The notes beneath the pieces are model-generated. The model searched no databases and had not been told where the DNA came from. It saw nothing but the letters and a program-made list of their open reading frames with translations. Below, piece after piece: positions 30,510-38,680 of a DNA stretch of 64,000 bases. A program made the translations under genes and the position numbers. The first letter of the stretch is position 1. Each line of letters starts with the position of its first letter. Source of the DNA: Pseudomonas wuhanensis. GTDB taxonomy: Bacteria > Pseudomonadota > Gammaproteobacteria > Pseudomonadales > Pseudomonadaceae. The DNA lies in assembly GCF_030687395.1 (NCBI RefSeq), contig NZ_CP117430.1, forward strand, positions 5,890,001-5,954,000, written 5' to 3'.

Positions 30510-31298
30510 ATGACCTCGCTGAACCTCACCAACCTCGCCTGGACACCCCTGGGCCATGGCCACTGCCATCACCAGTTCCAGCTGCGTGACGCGTCCTTGC
30601 ACGTGGCCGCCGGTGAGTTCGTCGGGTTGATCGGCCCCAACGGCAGCGGCAAAACCAGCCTGTTGCGTTGCGCCTATCGCTTCAGCAAACCGGAAAGCGG
30701 CGAAGTAAAACTCGACCACCACAACGTCTGGAAACAATCCTCACGCTGGTGCGCGCAACGCATCGCCGTGGTGTTGCAGGAATTCCCCGATGCCTTCGGC
30801 CTGACCGTCGAGGAAGTGGTCGCCATGGGCCGCACGCCGCACAAAGGCCTGTTCGACGGCGACACCGTGCACGACCGCCACCTCGCGACCCACGCCCTGG
30901 AATCGGTCGGCCTCAAAGGTTTCGAAGACCACGCTTTCGCCACCCTTTCCGGCGGTGAAAAGCAGCGTGTGATCCTCGCCCGCGCCCTGGCCCAGCAACC
31001 GCAATTGCTGATCCTCGATGAGCCGACCAACCACCTCGACCCGCGCTATCAACTGGAACTGCTGCAACTGGTCAAACGCCTGCAGATCGGCACGCTGGCG
31101 AGTATTCACGACCTCAATCTGGCGGCGGCCTTCTGCGATCGGCTGTACGTGATTCATCACGGCCGTATCGTCGCCAGCGGCTCCCCCAAAGAAGTCCTGA
31201 CCACACACCTTTTGCACAACGTGTTCGGCGTCGACGCCCTGATCGATGACCATCCCTTGCACGGCTACCCACGAATCACCTGGATAACCCAACCATGA
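30510..31298 (+). CDS. ABC importer ATP-binding protein, FecE/BtuD-like
   Basis: 262 residues. Walker A GPNGSGKTS near residue 35, signature LSGGEKQRVILARAL near 148, Walker B LLILDEPTNHLDP and the H-loop ASIHDLNLA. Belongs to the siderophore/cobalamin importer class. I chose the ATG at 30510 because the upstream part of the frame lies in the GATCGTTCC repeat. The gene overlaps the next by ATGA. Confidence 0.93.
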   Translation: MTSLNLTNLAWTPLGHGHCHHQFQLRDASLHVAAGEFVGLIGPNGSGKTSLLRCAYRFSKPESGEVKLDHHNVWKQSSRWCAQRIAVVLQEFPDAFGLTVEEVVAMGRTPHKGLFDGDTVHDRHLATHALESVGLKGFEDHAFATLSGGEKQRVILARALAQQPQLLILDEPTNHLDPRYQLELLQLVKRLQIGTLASIHDLNLAAAFCDRLYVIHHGRIVASGSPKEVLTTHLLHNVFGVDALIDDHPLHGYPRITWITQP

Positions 31299-32242
31299 CT
31301 TTGCGTTCCCTGCTTTGCGTCGCGTTGTTGCTGGGCAGTGCCCAGGCCTTCGCCGAGGCCACGAAATACCCGCTGACTGTCCAGAGTTGCAACCGCGCAG
31401 TGACCTTCAAGCAAGCGCCGAAACACGCGGTCAGCCACGACATCAACATGACCCAAATGATGCTCGCCCTCGGTCTCAAACCCAGGATGGCCGGCTACAG
31501 CGGCGTGACCGGATGGAGGTCGGTGACGCCCCAGATGCAGACCATCCTCGACGGCTTGCCGGAACTGGCGGCCAAGTACCCATCGGTGGAAACCCTACTC
31601 AACGCCAACGTCGATTTCTTCTTCGCCGGTTGGGACTACGGCATGCGCGTGGGCGGTGACCTCACGCCGCAAACCCTGCAACCGCTGGGCATCAATGTCT
31701 ACGAACTCACCGAGTCCTGCGCGTTCGTGATGAAGCGCCCACCCGCGAGCCTGGAAGACACCTACAACGACCTGCGCAACCTCGGCAAAATCTTCGACGT
31801 GCAAGACCGCGCCAACGCCGTGATCGCCCAGATGCAGGCGCAAGTCGCCGAGGTGCGCCAGGATCTGCCAGCGGACAAGCCTCGGGTATTTCTCTACGAC
31901 AGCGGTGAAGACCGGGCCATGACCTCCGGGCGCCTGGGCATGCCGCAAGCGCTGATCGACGCGGCCGGCGGGCGCAACATCCTCGATGACGTCGAGGCGA
32001 GCTGGACCCGGGTCAATTGGGAAAACGTGGTCGAGCGCAATCCGCAGGTGATCGTGATCGTCGATTACGGCGAAGTCACCGCTGAACAGAAGGAGCAGTT
32101 TTTGCTGAACAACCAGGCCCTGCAATCGGTGGACGCGATCAAAAACCAGCGCTTCATCGTCATTCCGTACGTGCAGGCTACGCCGGGAATCGACAACGTG
32201 TTGGCGGTCGAAACCCTGGCCAAGGGTTTCCACGGCGAATGA
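31295..32242 (+). CDS. Periplasmic binding protein, FecB/BtuF-like
   Basis: 315 residues. Signal peptide ending QAFA, then a class III (helix-linked) binding protein fold: MTQMMLALGLKPRMAGYSG, PSVETLLNANVDFFFAGWDYG and WENVVERNPQVIVIVDYG are standard positions of this family. The substrate cannot be read from sequence. Proximity to the corrin operons and the TonB receptor would fit a metal chelate such as cobalamin or a siderophore; the same trio stands beside the cob genes in P. aeruginosa. Confidence 0.88.
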   Translation: MTLRSLLCVALLLGSAQAFAEATKYPLTVQSCNRAVTFKQAPKHAVSHDINMTQMMLALGLKPRMAGYSGVTGWRSVTPQMQTILDGLPELAAKYPSVETLLNANVDFFFAGWDYGMRVGGDLTPQTLQPLGINVYELTESCAFVMKRPPASLEDTYNDLRNLGKIFDVQDRANAVIAQMQAQVAEVRQDLPADKPRVFLYDSGEDRAMTSGRLGMPQALIDAAGGRNILDDVEASWTRVNWENVVERNPQVIVIVDYGEVTAEQKEQFLLNNQALQSVDAIKNQRFIVIPYVQATPGIDNVLAVETLAKGFHGE

Positions 32243-33249
32243 TCGACCGTCGCTATGCCTTGTTGCTGATCGGCCTCGGCGTGCTGTTGCTGATGTCGTG
32301 TGTGGTGTCGCTGGGTTTTGGCCCGGCGCGGGTGCCGGTGGACGTGGTGTGGCGGATTCTGCTGCACAAGGCGTTCGGTGTTGGCGAGCAGAACTGGACG
32401 GCCGGACAGGAACACATCGTCTGGCTGATCCGCGTGCCGCGCATGTTGCTCGGCGCGCTGGTGGGCGCCGGCCTGGCGCTGATCGGTGCGGTGCTGCAAG
32501 CGGTGACGCGCAATCCATTGGCCGATCCGCACTTGTTAGGCGTGACCTCCGGCGCGACCCTCGGCGCGGTGATCGTGGTGTTGCATGTCGGTGAAATCGT
32601 CGGCCTGCTGACCTTGCCCATCGCGGCGTTTATCGGCGCGCTGCTGAGCATGCTGGTCGTGCTGATGATCGCCAACCGTCATGGGCGGCTGGACAGTGAT
32701 CGGCTGCTGCTGTGCGGTGTCGCGGTGTCATTCGTGATGATGGCAATCGCCAACCTGCTGCTGTTTCTGGGCGACCATCGCGCCAGTTCGGCGGTGATGT
32801 TCTGGATGCTCGGTGGCCTCGGGTTGGCGCGCTGGGAATTGCTCGCGGTGCCGGCGGCGAGTGTGTTGCTTGGGTTGGTGTTGTTGCTGGGGATGGCTCG
32901 GCCGTTGAATGCGTTGATGGCCGGCGAACAGACCGCTGTGACCCTCGGGCTCAATGCCCGCACCGTGCGCTTGCGGGTGTTTTTGATTGCCTCATTGATG
33001 ACCGGGGTGCTGGTGTCGATCAGCGGTTCGATTGGTTTTGTCGGGTTGATGGTGCCGCACATTGCCCGGCGATTGGTAGGTGCCGAGCATCGGCGGTTGC
33101 TGCCGGTGTGCGTGTTGTTGGGCAGCCTGTTCCTCGTCTGGGTCGACGTGGCCGCGCGCACCCTGATCGCCCCGGAAGACTTGCCCATTGGCGTCGCCAC
33201 CGCCGCGATTGGCGGCCTGTTCTTCATCGGCCTGATGCGCCGCCGCTAA
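32239..33249 (+). CDS. ABC importer permease, FecCD/BtuC family
   Basis: 336 residues with about nine to ten hydrophobic helices. WLIRVPRMLLGALVGAGLALIGAVLQAVTRNPLADPHLLGVTSGA near residue 55 and SGSIGFVGLMVPHIARRLVG near residue 262 are the FecCD signatures. Overlaps the binding-protein gene by four bases. Third gene of the importer; makes the inner-membrane channel. Confidence 0.94.
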   Translation: MIDRRYALLLIGLGVLLLMSCVVSLGFGPARVPVDVVWRILLHKAFGVGEQNWTAGQEHIVWLIRVPRMLLGALVGAGLALIGAVLQAVTRNPLADPHLLGVTSGATLGAVIVVLHVGEIVGLLTLPIAAFIGALLSMLVVLMIANRHGRLDSDRLLLCGVAVSFVMMAIANLLLFLGDHRASSAVMFWMLGGLGLARWELLAVPAASVLLGLVLLLGMARPLNALMAGEQTAVTLGLNARTVRLRVFLIASLMTGVLVSISGSIGFVGLMVPHIARRLVGAEHRRLLPVCVLLGSLFLVWVDVAARTLIAPEDLPIGVATAAIGGLFFIGLMRRR

Positions 33250-33271
33250 TTTCCAAAAGAACCACTGCACC

Positions 33272-33360
33272 TGTGGGAGCTGGCTTGCCTGCGATGACGG
33301 CGGCACATTCAACATCACCGTGACTGACCCTCCGCTATCGCGGGCAAGCCCGCTCCCACA
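33272..33360. repeat. Mixed-subtype REPIN
   Basis: Left arm is the GAGCTGGCTTGCCTGCGAT subtype; right arm is the ATCGCGGGCAAGCCCGCTC subtype. The loop ACATCACCGTGACTGACC recurs in the REPIN at 34231-34319. Confidence 0.88.
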
Positions 33361-33390
33361 GGATTTGTGTCGTACACAAATTTGGGGATT

Positions 33391-33445
33391 GATCGTTCCC
33401 ACGCTCCCGCGTGGGAATGCCGCCAGGGACGCTCCGCGTTCCGCT
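33391..33445. repeat. Second-family intergenic repeat, short copy
   Basis: GATCGTTCCCACGC ... GCGTGGGAATGCCGCCAGGGACGCTCCGCG matches the element at 30381-30489. Confidence 0.7.
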
Positions 33446-33516
33446 TTTGAATGTTTAACGGATGTGTCAAAACACGGAACTTTCCCACGCCTTTTTCAGG
33501 TTGTTCGTCGGACGCG

Positions 33517-33777
33517 AGCCCTCTAGTCTTGGGCTGTCGCTGAACACTCAGCGATCGGGTGTGAGAGCCCGGAAGAGGTTTTAATCCATCGCCAGTACCA
33601 CCATAATCGCCGACAGCTTATCCGCTGCCTGCAATGCTCTATGGCGGCTGTGTGCGGGCGGACTTCGGTCCGGCCGGGTTTGATCCTCTACCGGTTTCTC
33701 ACTCCGCACATAGCTGCCACCACTCCGTCGCGTGAGAAACGACGAGTGATGGCTTCAACTGATTAGAGGATATTTCA
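33517..33777 (+). ncRNA. Structured 5' leader (candidate cis-acting RNA) of the DUF6124 gene
   Basis: About 260 bases without a gene but full of pairing. (1) GGGCT 33531-33535 with AGCCC 33566-33570, enclosing a perfect TCGCTGA/TCAGCGA hairpin; an upstream AGCCC (33517-33521) offers an alternative partner. (2) A 16-base stem 33642-33657 with 33704-33719 whose only two deviations are G-U pairs. (3) Inside it a CGGAC-TTCG-GTCCG tetraloop hairpin. (4) GTTTCTCAC 33694-33702 with GTGAGAAAC 33732-33740, which crosses stem 2 and so would form a pseudoknot or a switch. (5) ATCCTCTA 33683-33690 is the exact complement of TAGAGGAT 33764-33771, which holds the Shine-Dalgarno. I do not recognise a named RNA family. 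RNA status is inferred from structure only. Confidence 0.5.
33764..33771 (+). promoter_or_regulatory. Ribosome binding site with a complementary anti-SD in the leader
   Basis: TAGAGGAT, with AGAGGA seven bases before the ATG at 33778. Its full complement ATCCTCTA lies 73 bases upstream at 33683-33690. Confidence 0.6.
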
Positions 33778-34149
33778 ATGAATAAGAAACTCGTACCAGA
33801 CCCACCCTTCAATACCACCACCCCCAACGCCGAAGCCTCGCGCACTGAAGAATTACTCAAAGACCGCGAAGCCATAAAACGCGCCCTCGACTACTACCTC
33901 GATCCCCCGGCGCAATACACCGAAAAACCCCGCCGCCCCAGCACCATGTTCATGGTCGCCCCGAATATGGATACCGAAAGCCTGCTGGCCCACGCCTACG
34001 AATCGTTAGCCACAGCGAGCGTCCTGACCAGCGATTTCGCCAACGACCTGACCGGCCCGCAGCGCTACACGGCGCTGGCGATTCAACAGAGCATCATGCT
34101 GGCGGAACTGGCGGTGAACCGGGCGCTGGATAACGTCGACCCGGCGTAG
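33778..34149 (+). CDS. DUF6124 (DUF3077-like) small protein
   Basis: 123 residues, soluble, no signal. N-terminus MNKKLVPDPPFNTTTPNAEA is proline/threonine-rich, followed by an acidic helical part and SLLAHAYESLATASVLTSDFANDLTGPQRYTALAIQQSIMLAELAVNRALD, the conserved helical core of this Pseudomonas family. Family members are often present in several copies per genome. Function unknown. Stands alone, with its structured leader upstream and a REP cluster downstream. Confidence 0.8.
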   Translation: MNKKLVPDPPFNTTTPNAEASRTEELLKDREAIKRALDYYLDPPAQYTEKPRRPSTMFMVAPNMDTESLLAHAYESLATASVLTSDFANDLTGPQRYTALAIQQSIMLAELAVNRALDNVDPA

Positions 34150-34164
34150 ACCGCGTTATCGTTC

Positions 34165-34189
34165 ATCGCGAGCAGGCTCGCTCCCACAG
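34165..34189. repeat. Single REP sequence
   Basis: ATCGCGAGCAGGCTCGCTCC followed by CACAG, first of a REP cluster. Confidence 0.8.
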
Positions 34190-34230
34190 GATTTGTGTCG
34201 TACACAGATTTTGTATATGACCGCTCCTCC

Positions 34231-34319
34231 TGTGGGAGCTGGCTTGCCTGCGATGGCGGCGGCACATTCAACATCACCGTGACTGACCCACCGCCATCGC
34301 GGGCAAGCCCGCTCCCACA
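34231..34319. repeat. REPIN, first copy of a duplicated unit
   Basis: Left arm GAGCTGGCTTGCCTGCGAT, right arm ATCGCGGGCAAGCCCGCTC. The flanking GATTTGTGTC-TACACAGATT sequence recurs 131 bases downstream. Confidence 0.9.
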
Positions 34320-34361
34320 GGATTTGTGTCCTACACAGATTTTGTATATGACCGCTCCCCC

Positions 34362-34450
34362 TGTGGGAGCGAGGCTTGCCCGCGATGACGGCAGCATATC
34401 CAATATCCTTGTGACTGGCACACCGTCTTCGCGAGCAAGCTTCGCTCCTT
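34362..34450. repeat. REPIN, second copy of a duplicated unit
   Basis: TGTGGGAGCGAGGCTTGCCCGCGAT with a more diverged right arm (TCGCGAGCAAGCTTCGCTCC). Confidence 0.85.
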
Positions 34451-34466
34451 GGAGTGAGACAATATC

Positions 34467-34485
34467 TGCGCCCCAATGTGGCGCA
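34467..34485. promoter_or_regulatory. Probable NtrC-type binding site upstream of urtA
   Basis: TGCGCC-N7-GGCGCA, a perfect inverted repeat of 19 bases whose form (TGCnCCn-N5-nGGnGCA) fits the NtrC consensus. GCACCA (34493-34498) and TGGTGC (34521-34526) nearby look like separate half sites. It lies about 100-120 bases before the sigma54 promoter, a normal enhancer distance. Confidence 0.5.
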
Positions 34486-34581
34486 TCTTCTCGCACCAAC
34501 GCGCCAGACGCGTCCCTTCATGGTGCGTCACCCAAACCCCGCAACCGCTCTAATACGACATTTCCTTGCCCTTCCCCGACC

Positions 34582-34597
34582 GGGCACAGCCCTTGCT
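34582..34597 (+). promoter_or_regulatory. Sigma54 (RpoN) promoter of urtA
   Basis: GGGCACAGCCCTTGCT matches the -24/-12 consensus TGGCACRNNNNTTGCW except at the first base, with invariant GG and GC at the right spacing. It lies about 65 bases before the urtA ATG. Nitrogen-limited expression of urea uptake follows from this, as known for urt operons. Confidence 0.7.
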
Positions 34598-34662
34598 AAA
34601 GACCCTTCAGTCGTCCGCATCTGCCAACCATAAAAAACTTTAACGTTCATGGAGATCGCACA

Positions 34663-35928
34663 ATGAAGCGTCGCAGTTTGATCAAGGCTTTCACACTATC
34701 GGCAAGCATTGCCGCGATGGGCATGGCCTGGACCGTCCAGGCCGCCGAGACCATCAAGGTCGGTATTCTGCATTCGTTGTCCGGCACCATGGCGATCTCC
34801 GAAACCTCGCTCAAAGACATGGCGTTGATGACCATCGACGAAATCAACGCCAAGGGCGGCGTGAACGGCAAGATGCTTGAACCGGTGGTGGTTGACCCGG
34901 CATCGAACTGGCCGTTGTTCGCCGAAAAGGGCCGGCAGTTGCTGACTCAGGACAAGGTGGCGGTGGTGTTCGGTTGCTGGACCTCGGTGTCGCGTAAATC
35001 GGTGCTGCCGGTGTTCGAAGAGCTCAACGGCCTGCTGTTCTACCCGGTGCAGTACGAAGGCGAAGAGATGTCGCCGAACGTGTTCTACACCGGCGCGGCG
35101 CCCAACCAGCAGGCGATTCCGGCGGTGGAATACCTGATGAGCGAAGAAGGCGGCAGCGCCAAGCGTTACTTCCTGCTCGGCACCGACTACGTTTACCCGC
35201 GCACCACCAACAAGATTCTGCGCTCGTTCCTGCACTCCAAAGGTGTGGCGGACAAGGACATCGAAGAGGTCTACACCCCGTTCGGCCACAGCGACTATCA
35301 AACCATCGTGGCCAACATCAAAAAATTCTCCGCCGGTGGCAAGACGGCGGTCATCTCCACGGTCAACGGCGACTCCAACGTGCCGTTCTATAAAGAGCTG
35401 GCCAACCAGGGCCTGAAAGCGACCGACGTTCCGGTCGTGGCGTTCTCCGTGGGCGAAGAAGAATTGCGCGGCATCGACACCAAACCGCTGGTGGGCAACC
35501 TCGCGGCGTGGAACTACTTTGAGTCGGTCGAGAACCCGCAGAACAAGAAATTCGTCGCCGACTGGAAAGCCTACGCCAAGAAACACAACCTGCCGGGCGC
35601 CGACAAAGCGGTGACCAACGATCCGATGGAAGCCACTTACGTTGGCATCCATATGTGGGCGCAAGCGGCCGAGAAAGCCAAGTCCACCGACGTCGACAAA
35701 GTCCGCGAAGCCCTGGCCGGCCAGACCTTCGCCGCACCGTCCGGTTACACCCTGACCATGGACAAGACCAACCACCACCTGCACAAGCCAGTGATGATCG
35801 GCGAGATTCAGGCCGACGGTCAGTTCAACGTGGTATGGCAGACCGAAGGGCCGATCCGCGCTCAACCATGGAGCCCGTTTATCTCGGGTAACGACAAGAA
35901 GCCGGACTATGCGGTGAAGAGCAACTAA
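34663..35928 (+). CDS. urtA: Urea ABC transporter, substrate-binding protein
   Basis: 421 residues. Periplasmic urea receptor of the branched-chain-amino-acid-like class. Signal peptide (MKRRSLIKAFTLSASIAAMG ... VQA), then TIKVGILHSLSGTMAISETSLKD, ASNWPLFAEKGRQLL, VFGCWTSVSRKSVLPVFEE and FYPVQYEGEEMSPNVFYTGAAPNQQ, which are UrtA hallmarks. First gene of urtABCDE and preceded by a sigma54-type promoter. Confidence 0.96.
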   Translation: MKRRSLIKAFTLSASIAAMGMAWTVQAAETIKVGILHSLSGTMAISETSLKDMALMTIDEINAKGGVNGKMLEPVVVDPASNWPLFAEKGRQLLTQDKVAVVFGCWTSVSRKSVLPVFEELNGLLFYPVQYEGEEMSPNVFYTGAAPNQQAIPAVEYLMSEEGGSAKRYFLLGTDYVYPRTTNKILRSFLHSKGVADKDIEEVYTPFGHSDYQTIVANIKKFSAGGKTAVISTVNGDSNVPFYKELANQGLKATDVPVVAFSVGEEELRGIDTKPLVGNLAAWNYFESVENPQNKKFVADWKAYAKKHNLPGADKAVTNDPMEATYVGIHMWAQAAEKAKSTDVDKVREALAGQTFAAPSGYTLTMDKTNHHLHKPVMIGEIQADGQFNVVWQTEGPIRAQPWSPFISGNDKKPDYAVKSN

Positions 35929-35978
35929 GCCACTGGGTGTCGGGCCTGGGCACTTCATTCAGGCTCGACACAAATCCC

Positions 35979-36065
35979 TGTGGGAGCTGGCTTGCCTGCG
36001 ATGGCATCACCTCGGTGCATCAGACGCACCGAGTCGTCTGCATCGCAGGCAAGCCAGCTCCCACA
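35979..36065. repeat. REPIN between urtA and urtB
   Basis: Two arms of the GAGCTGGCTTGCCTGCGAT subtype with an inner CTCGGTGC / GCACCGAG stem, very like the element between purH and purD. Confidence 0.92.
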
Positions 36066-36088
36066 ATGTCCGCGCAAGGCGACTTTCT

Positions 36089-37591
36089 ATGCCCACTGCC
36101 CTTTACCGCCTCATTTTCGCCATCGCACTTTTGCTGCCGATGGCCACCCACGCCGGCGACGCCGAAGACTTCGTCGCGGCCAATCCCGTGCAGCAAGCCA
36201 AGCTTCTGGAAACCTGGGCCGCGCAGCCCGATCCGGCCCGTATCGAACTGATCAACGCCCTGCAACAAGGTGAGTTGAGCGTCGACGGACAGCCGAAAAC
36301 CCTGCGCCTGAACAATCGCCTGCGGGGCCTGATCGACACCGCGTTGGCCAGCCACCAATTGCTCGCCGCCGACGCCAAAACCCGTCTGGCCGCCGCGCAG
36401 CAATTACAGAAAAGCGCCAAACCCGCGCAGCTGAAATTCCTCGACCAGCAACTGGCTGGCGAAAAAGACGAAACCGTTCACGCCGCCCTGAGCCTGGCGC
36501 TGGCCAATCTGCAACTGGTCGACACCGATCCGACCGTGCGCCTCGCTGCGGTGCGTCTGCTCGGTGAAACCGGCGACCCACTGGCCCGCACTCGCCTCGA
36601 AGGGTTGCTCGAACCCGGTGTCGAAGCCGATGCCAGCGTGCGCACCGCCGCCGAAACCAGCCTGGCCCAGGTCAAACGCAAACTGCTGATCGGCGAGATG
36701 CTCGGGCAGGCGTTCAGTGGTATGTCCCTCGGTTCGATTCTGCTACTCGCGGCGTTGGGGCTGGCGATCACCTTCGGCCTGCTCGGCGTGATCAACATGG
36801 CCCACGGCGAGATGTTGATGCTCGGCGCTTACTCGACGTATGTGGTGCAGCTGATGTTCCAGCGCTTCGCGCCACAAGCCATCGAGTTCTACCCGCTGAT
36901 TGCTTTGCCGGTGGCGTTTTTCGTTACCGCCGGGATCGGCATGGCGCTGGAGCGCACGGTGATTCGTCACCTCTACGGCCGACCGCTGGAAACCCTGCTC
37001 GCCACCTGGGGCATCAGCCTGATGCTGATCCAGTTGGTACGGCTGGTGTTCGGTGCGCAAAACGTCGAAGTGGCCAACCCGGCGTGGTTGTCGGGCGGGA
37101 TTCAGGTGTTGCCCAATCTGGTGCTGCCGTACAACCGCATCGTGATCATCGCGTTTGCCTTGTTTGTCGTGGTGCTGACCTGGCTGCTGCTGAACAAGAC
37201 GCGCCTGGGTTTGAACGTGCGCGCCGTCACCCAGAACCGCAACATGGCCGCCTGCTGCGGCGTACCGACCGGGCGCGTCGACATGCTCGCCTTCGGCCTC
37301 GGCTCGGGCATTGCCGGCCTCGGCGGTGTAGCCCTCAGCCAGATCGGCAACGTCGGCCCGGACCTCGGCCAGAGCTACATCATCGACTCGTTCCTGGTGG
37401 TGGTACTCGGCGGTGTCGGTCAATTGGCCGGTAGCGTGCTCGCCGCCTTCGGGCTCGGCATCGCCAACAAAATTCTCGAACCGCAGATCGGTGCGGTGCT
37501 GGGCAAAATCCTGATCCTCGCGCTGATCATTCTGTTCATCCAGAAACGTCCGCAAGGCCTCTTCGCACTGAAAGGACGGGTGATCGACTGA
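36089..37591 (+). CDS. urtB: Urea ABC transporter, permease UrtB
   Basis: 500 residues. Signal-like N-terminus ending THAG, then about 180 periplasmic residues with helical repeats (RLAAVRLLGETGDPLARTRLEGLL), which UrtB has and the related LivH lacks. The membrane part (about 215-495) follows: LAITFGLLGVINMAHGEMLMLGAY, LLATWGISLMLIQLVRLVFGAQN and GSGIAGLGGVALSQIGNVGPDLGQ. Touches urtC by one base (TGATG). Confidence 0.95.
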   Translation: MPTALYRLIFAIALLLPMATHAGDAEDFVAANPVQQAKLLETWAAQPDPARIELINALQQGELSVDGQPKTLRLNNRLRGLIDTALASHQLLAADAKTRLAAAQQLQKSAKPAQLKFLDQQLAGEKDETVHAALSLALANLQLVDTDPTVRLAAVRLLGETGDPLARTRLEGLLEPGVEADASVRTAAETSLAQVKRKLLIGEMLGQAFSGMSLGSILLLAALGLAITFGLLGVINMAHGEMLMLGAYSTYVVQLMFQRFAPQAIEFYPLIALPVAFFVTAGIGMALERTVIRHLYGRPLETLLATWGISLMLIQLVRLVFGAQNVEVANPAWLSGGIQVLPNLVLPYNRIVIIAFALFVVVLTWLLLNKTRLGLNVRAVTQNRNMAACCGVPTGRVDMLAFGLGSGIAGLGGVALSQIGNVGPDLGQSYIIDSFLVVVLGGVGQLAGSVLAAFGLGIANKILEPQIGAVLGKILILALIILFIQKRPQGLFALKGRVID

Positions 37592-38670
37592 TGAACCAGC
37601 CTCTGATGCTCACAGCCAGCCAGAAGGCCGGCCCCAAAGTCACGATTGCCGTTGGCGCGGTGATCCTTGTTTTACTGCTGGCGCTGCCATTGTTGTCGTT
37701 GTTGTCGCCGGACAGTGCGTTTCATGTTTCAGCCTATACGCTAACCCTGGTGGGCAAAATCCTTTGCTACGCCATCGTCGCCCTGGCCCTTGATCTGGTC
37801 TGGGGTTACGCCGGCTTGCTGTCGCTGGGTCACGGTCTGTTCTTCGCCCTCGGCGGTTACGCGATGGGCATGTACCTGATGCGCCAGGCCTCGGGTGACG
37901 GTTTGCCGGCGTTCATGACCTTCCTGTCGTGGACCGAATTGCCGTGGTACTGGACTGGCACCAGCAGCTTCCTTTGGGCCATGTGCCTGGTGGTGTTGGC
38001 GCCGGGATTGCTGGCGCTGGTATTCGGTTTCTTCGCCTTCCGTTCGCGGATCAAGGGCGTGTATTTCTCGATCATGACCCAGGCCCTGACCTTCGCCGGA
38101 ATGCTGCTGTTTTTCCGCAACGAAACCGGGTTTGGCGGCAATAACGGCTTCACCAACTTCCGCACCATTCTCGGCTTCGGCATCACGGAACCAGGGACTC
38201 GCGCGGTGCTGTTTTTCGCCACGGTGCTGTTGCTGGTAGCGAGTCTGTTCATCGGCTGGCGCCTGGCGAAAAGCAAGTTCGGCCGGGTGCTGACCGCCCT
38301 GCGGGATGCGGAAAACCGCTTGATGTTTTGCGGCTACGATCCACGCGGTTTCAAGTTGTTTGTCTGGGTGTTGAGCGCGGTGTTGTGTGGCTTGGCCGGC
38401 GCGTTGTATGTGCCGCAAGTCGGGATTATCAACCCGAGTGAAATGTCGCCAACTAACTCTATTGAGGCCGCTGTTTGGGTGGCTCTCGGAGGGCGCGGCA
38501 CGCTGATCGGTCCGCTGCTCGGCGCTGGCGTGGTCAACGGGATGAAGAGCTGGTTCACCGTGGCATTCCCGGAGTACTGGCTGTTCTTCCTCGGCGCGCT
38601 GTTCATCGTCGTGACGTTGTACCTGCCCAAAGGCGTGATCGGGTTGCTGAAGAAAAGGGGTGAACAATGA
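37591..38670 (+). CDS. urtC: Urea ABC transporter, permease UrtC
   Basis: 359 residues, about ten helices, LivM-like. ALDLVWGYAGLLSLGHGLFFALGGYAMGMYLMRQ near residue 66, a loop FRNETGFGGNNGFTNFRTILGF and ALGGRGTLIGPLLGAGVVNGMKSW near residue 292 are typical of UrtC. Forms the inner-membrane channel with UrtB. Confidence 0.95.
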   Translation: MNQPLMLTASQKAGPKVTIAVGAVILVLLLALPLLSLLSPDSAFHVSAYTLTLVGKILCYAIVALALDLVWGYAGLLSLGHGLFFALGGYAMGMYLMRQASGDGLPAFMTFLSWTELPWYWTGTSSFLWAMCLVVLAPGLLALVFGFFAFRSRIKGVYFSIMTQALTFAGMLLFFRNETGFGGNNGFTNFRTILGFGITEPGTRAVLFFATVLLLVASLFIGWRLAKSKFGRVLTALRDAENRLMFCGYDPRGFKLFVWVLSAVLCGLAGALYVPQVGIINPSEMSPTNSIEAAVWVALGGRGTLIGPLLGAGVVNGMKSWFTVAFPEYWLFFLGALFIVVTLYLPKGVIGLLKKRGEQ

Positions 38671-38680
38671 GGCTCGTAAA

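Noticed and set aside
34165..34450. REP cluster as a CRISPR or tRNA-like structure
   Set aside because: The arms are standard Pseudomonas REP sequences in inverted pairs; no spacer regularity and no tRNA features.
38660..38680. GTG start for urtD at 38660
   Set aside because: It overlaps urtC and lacks family support; the ATG at 38681 has GAGG at good spacing.
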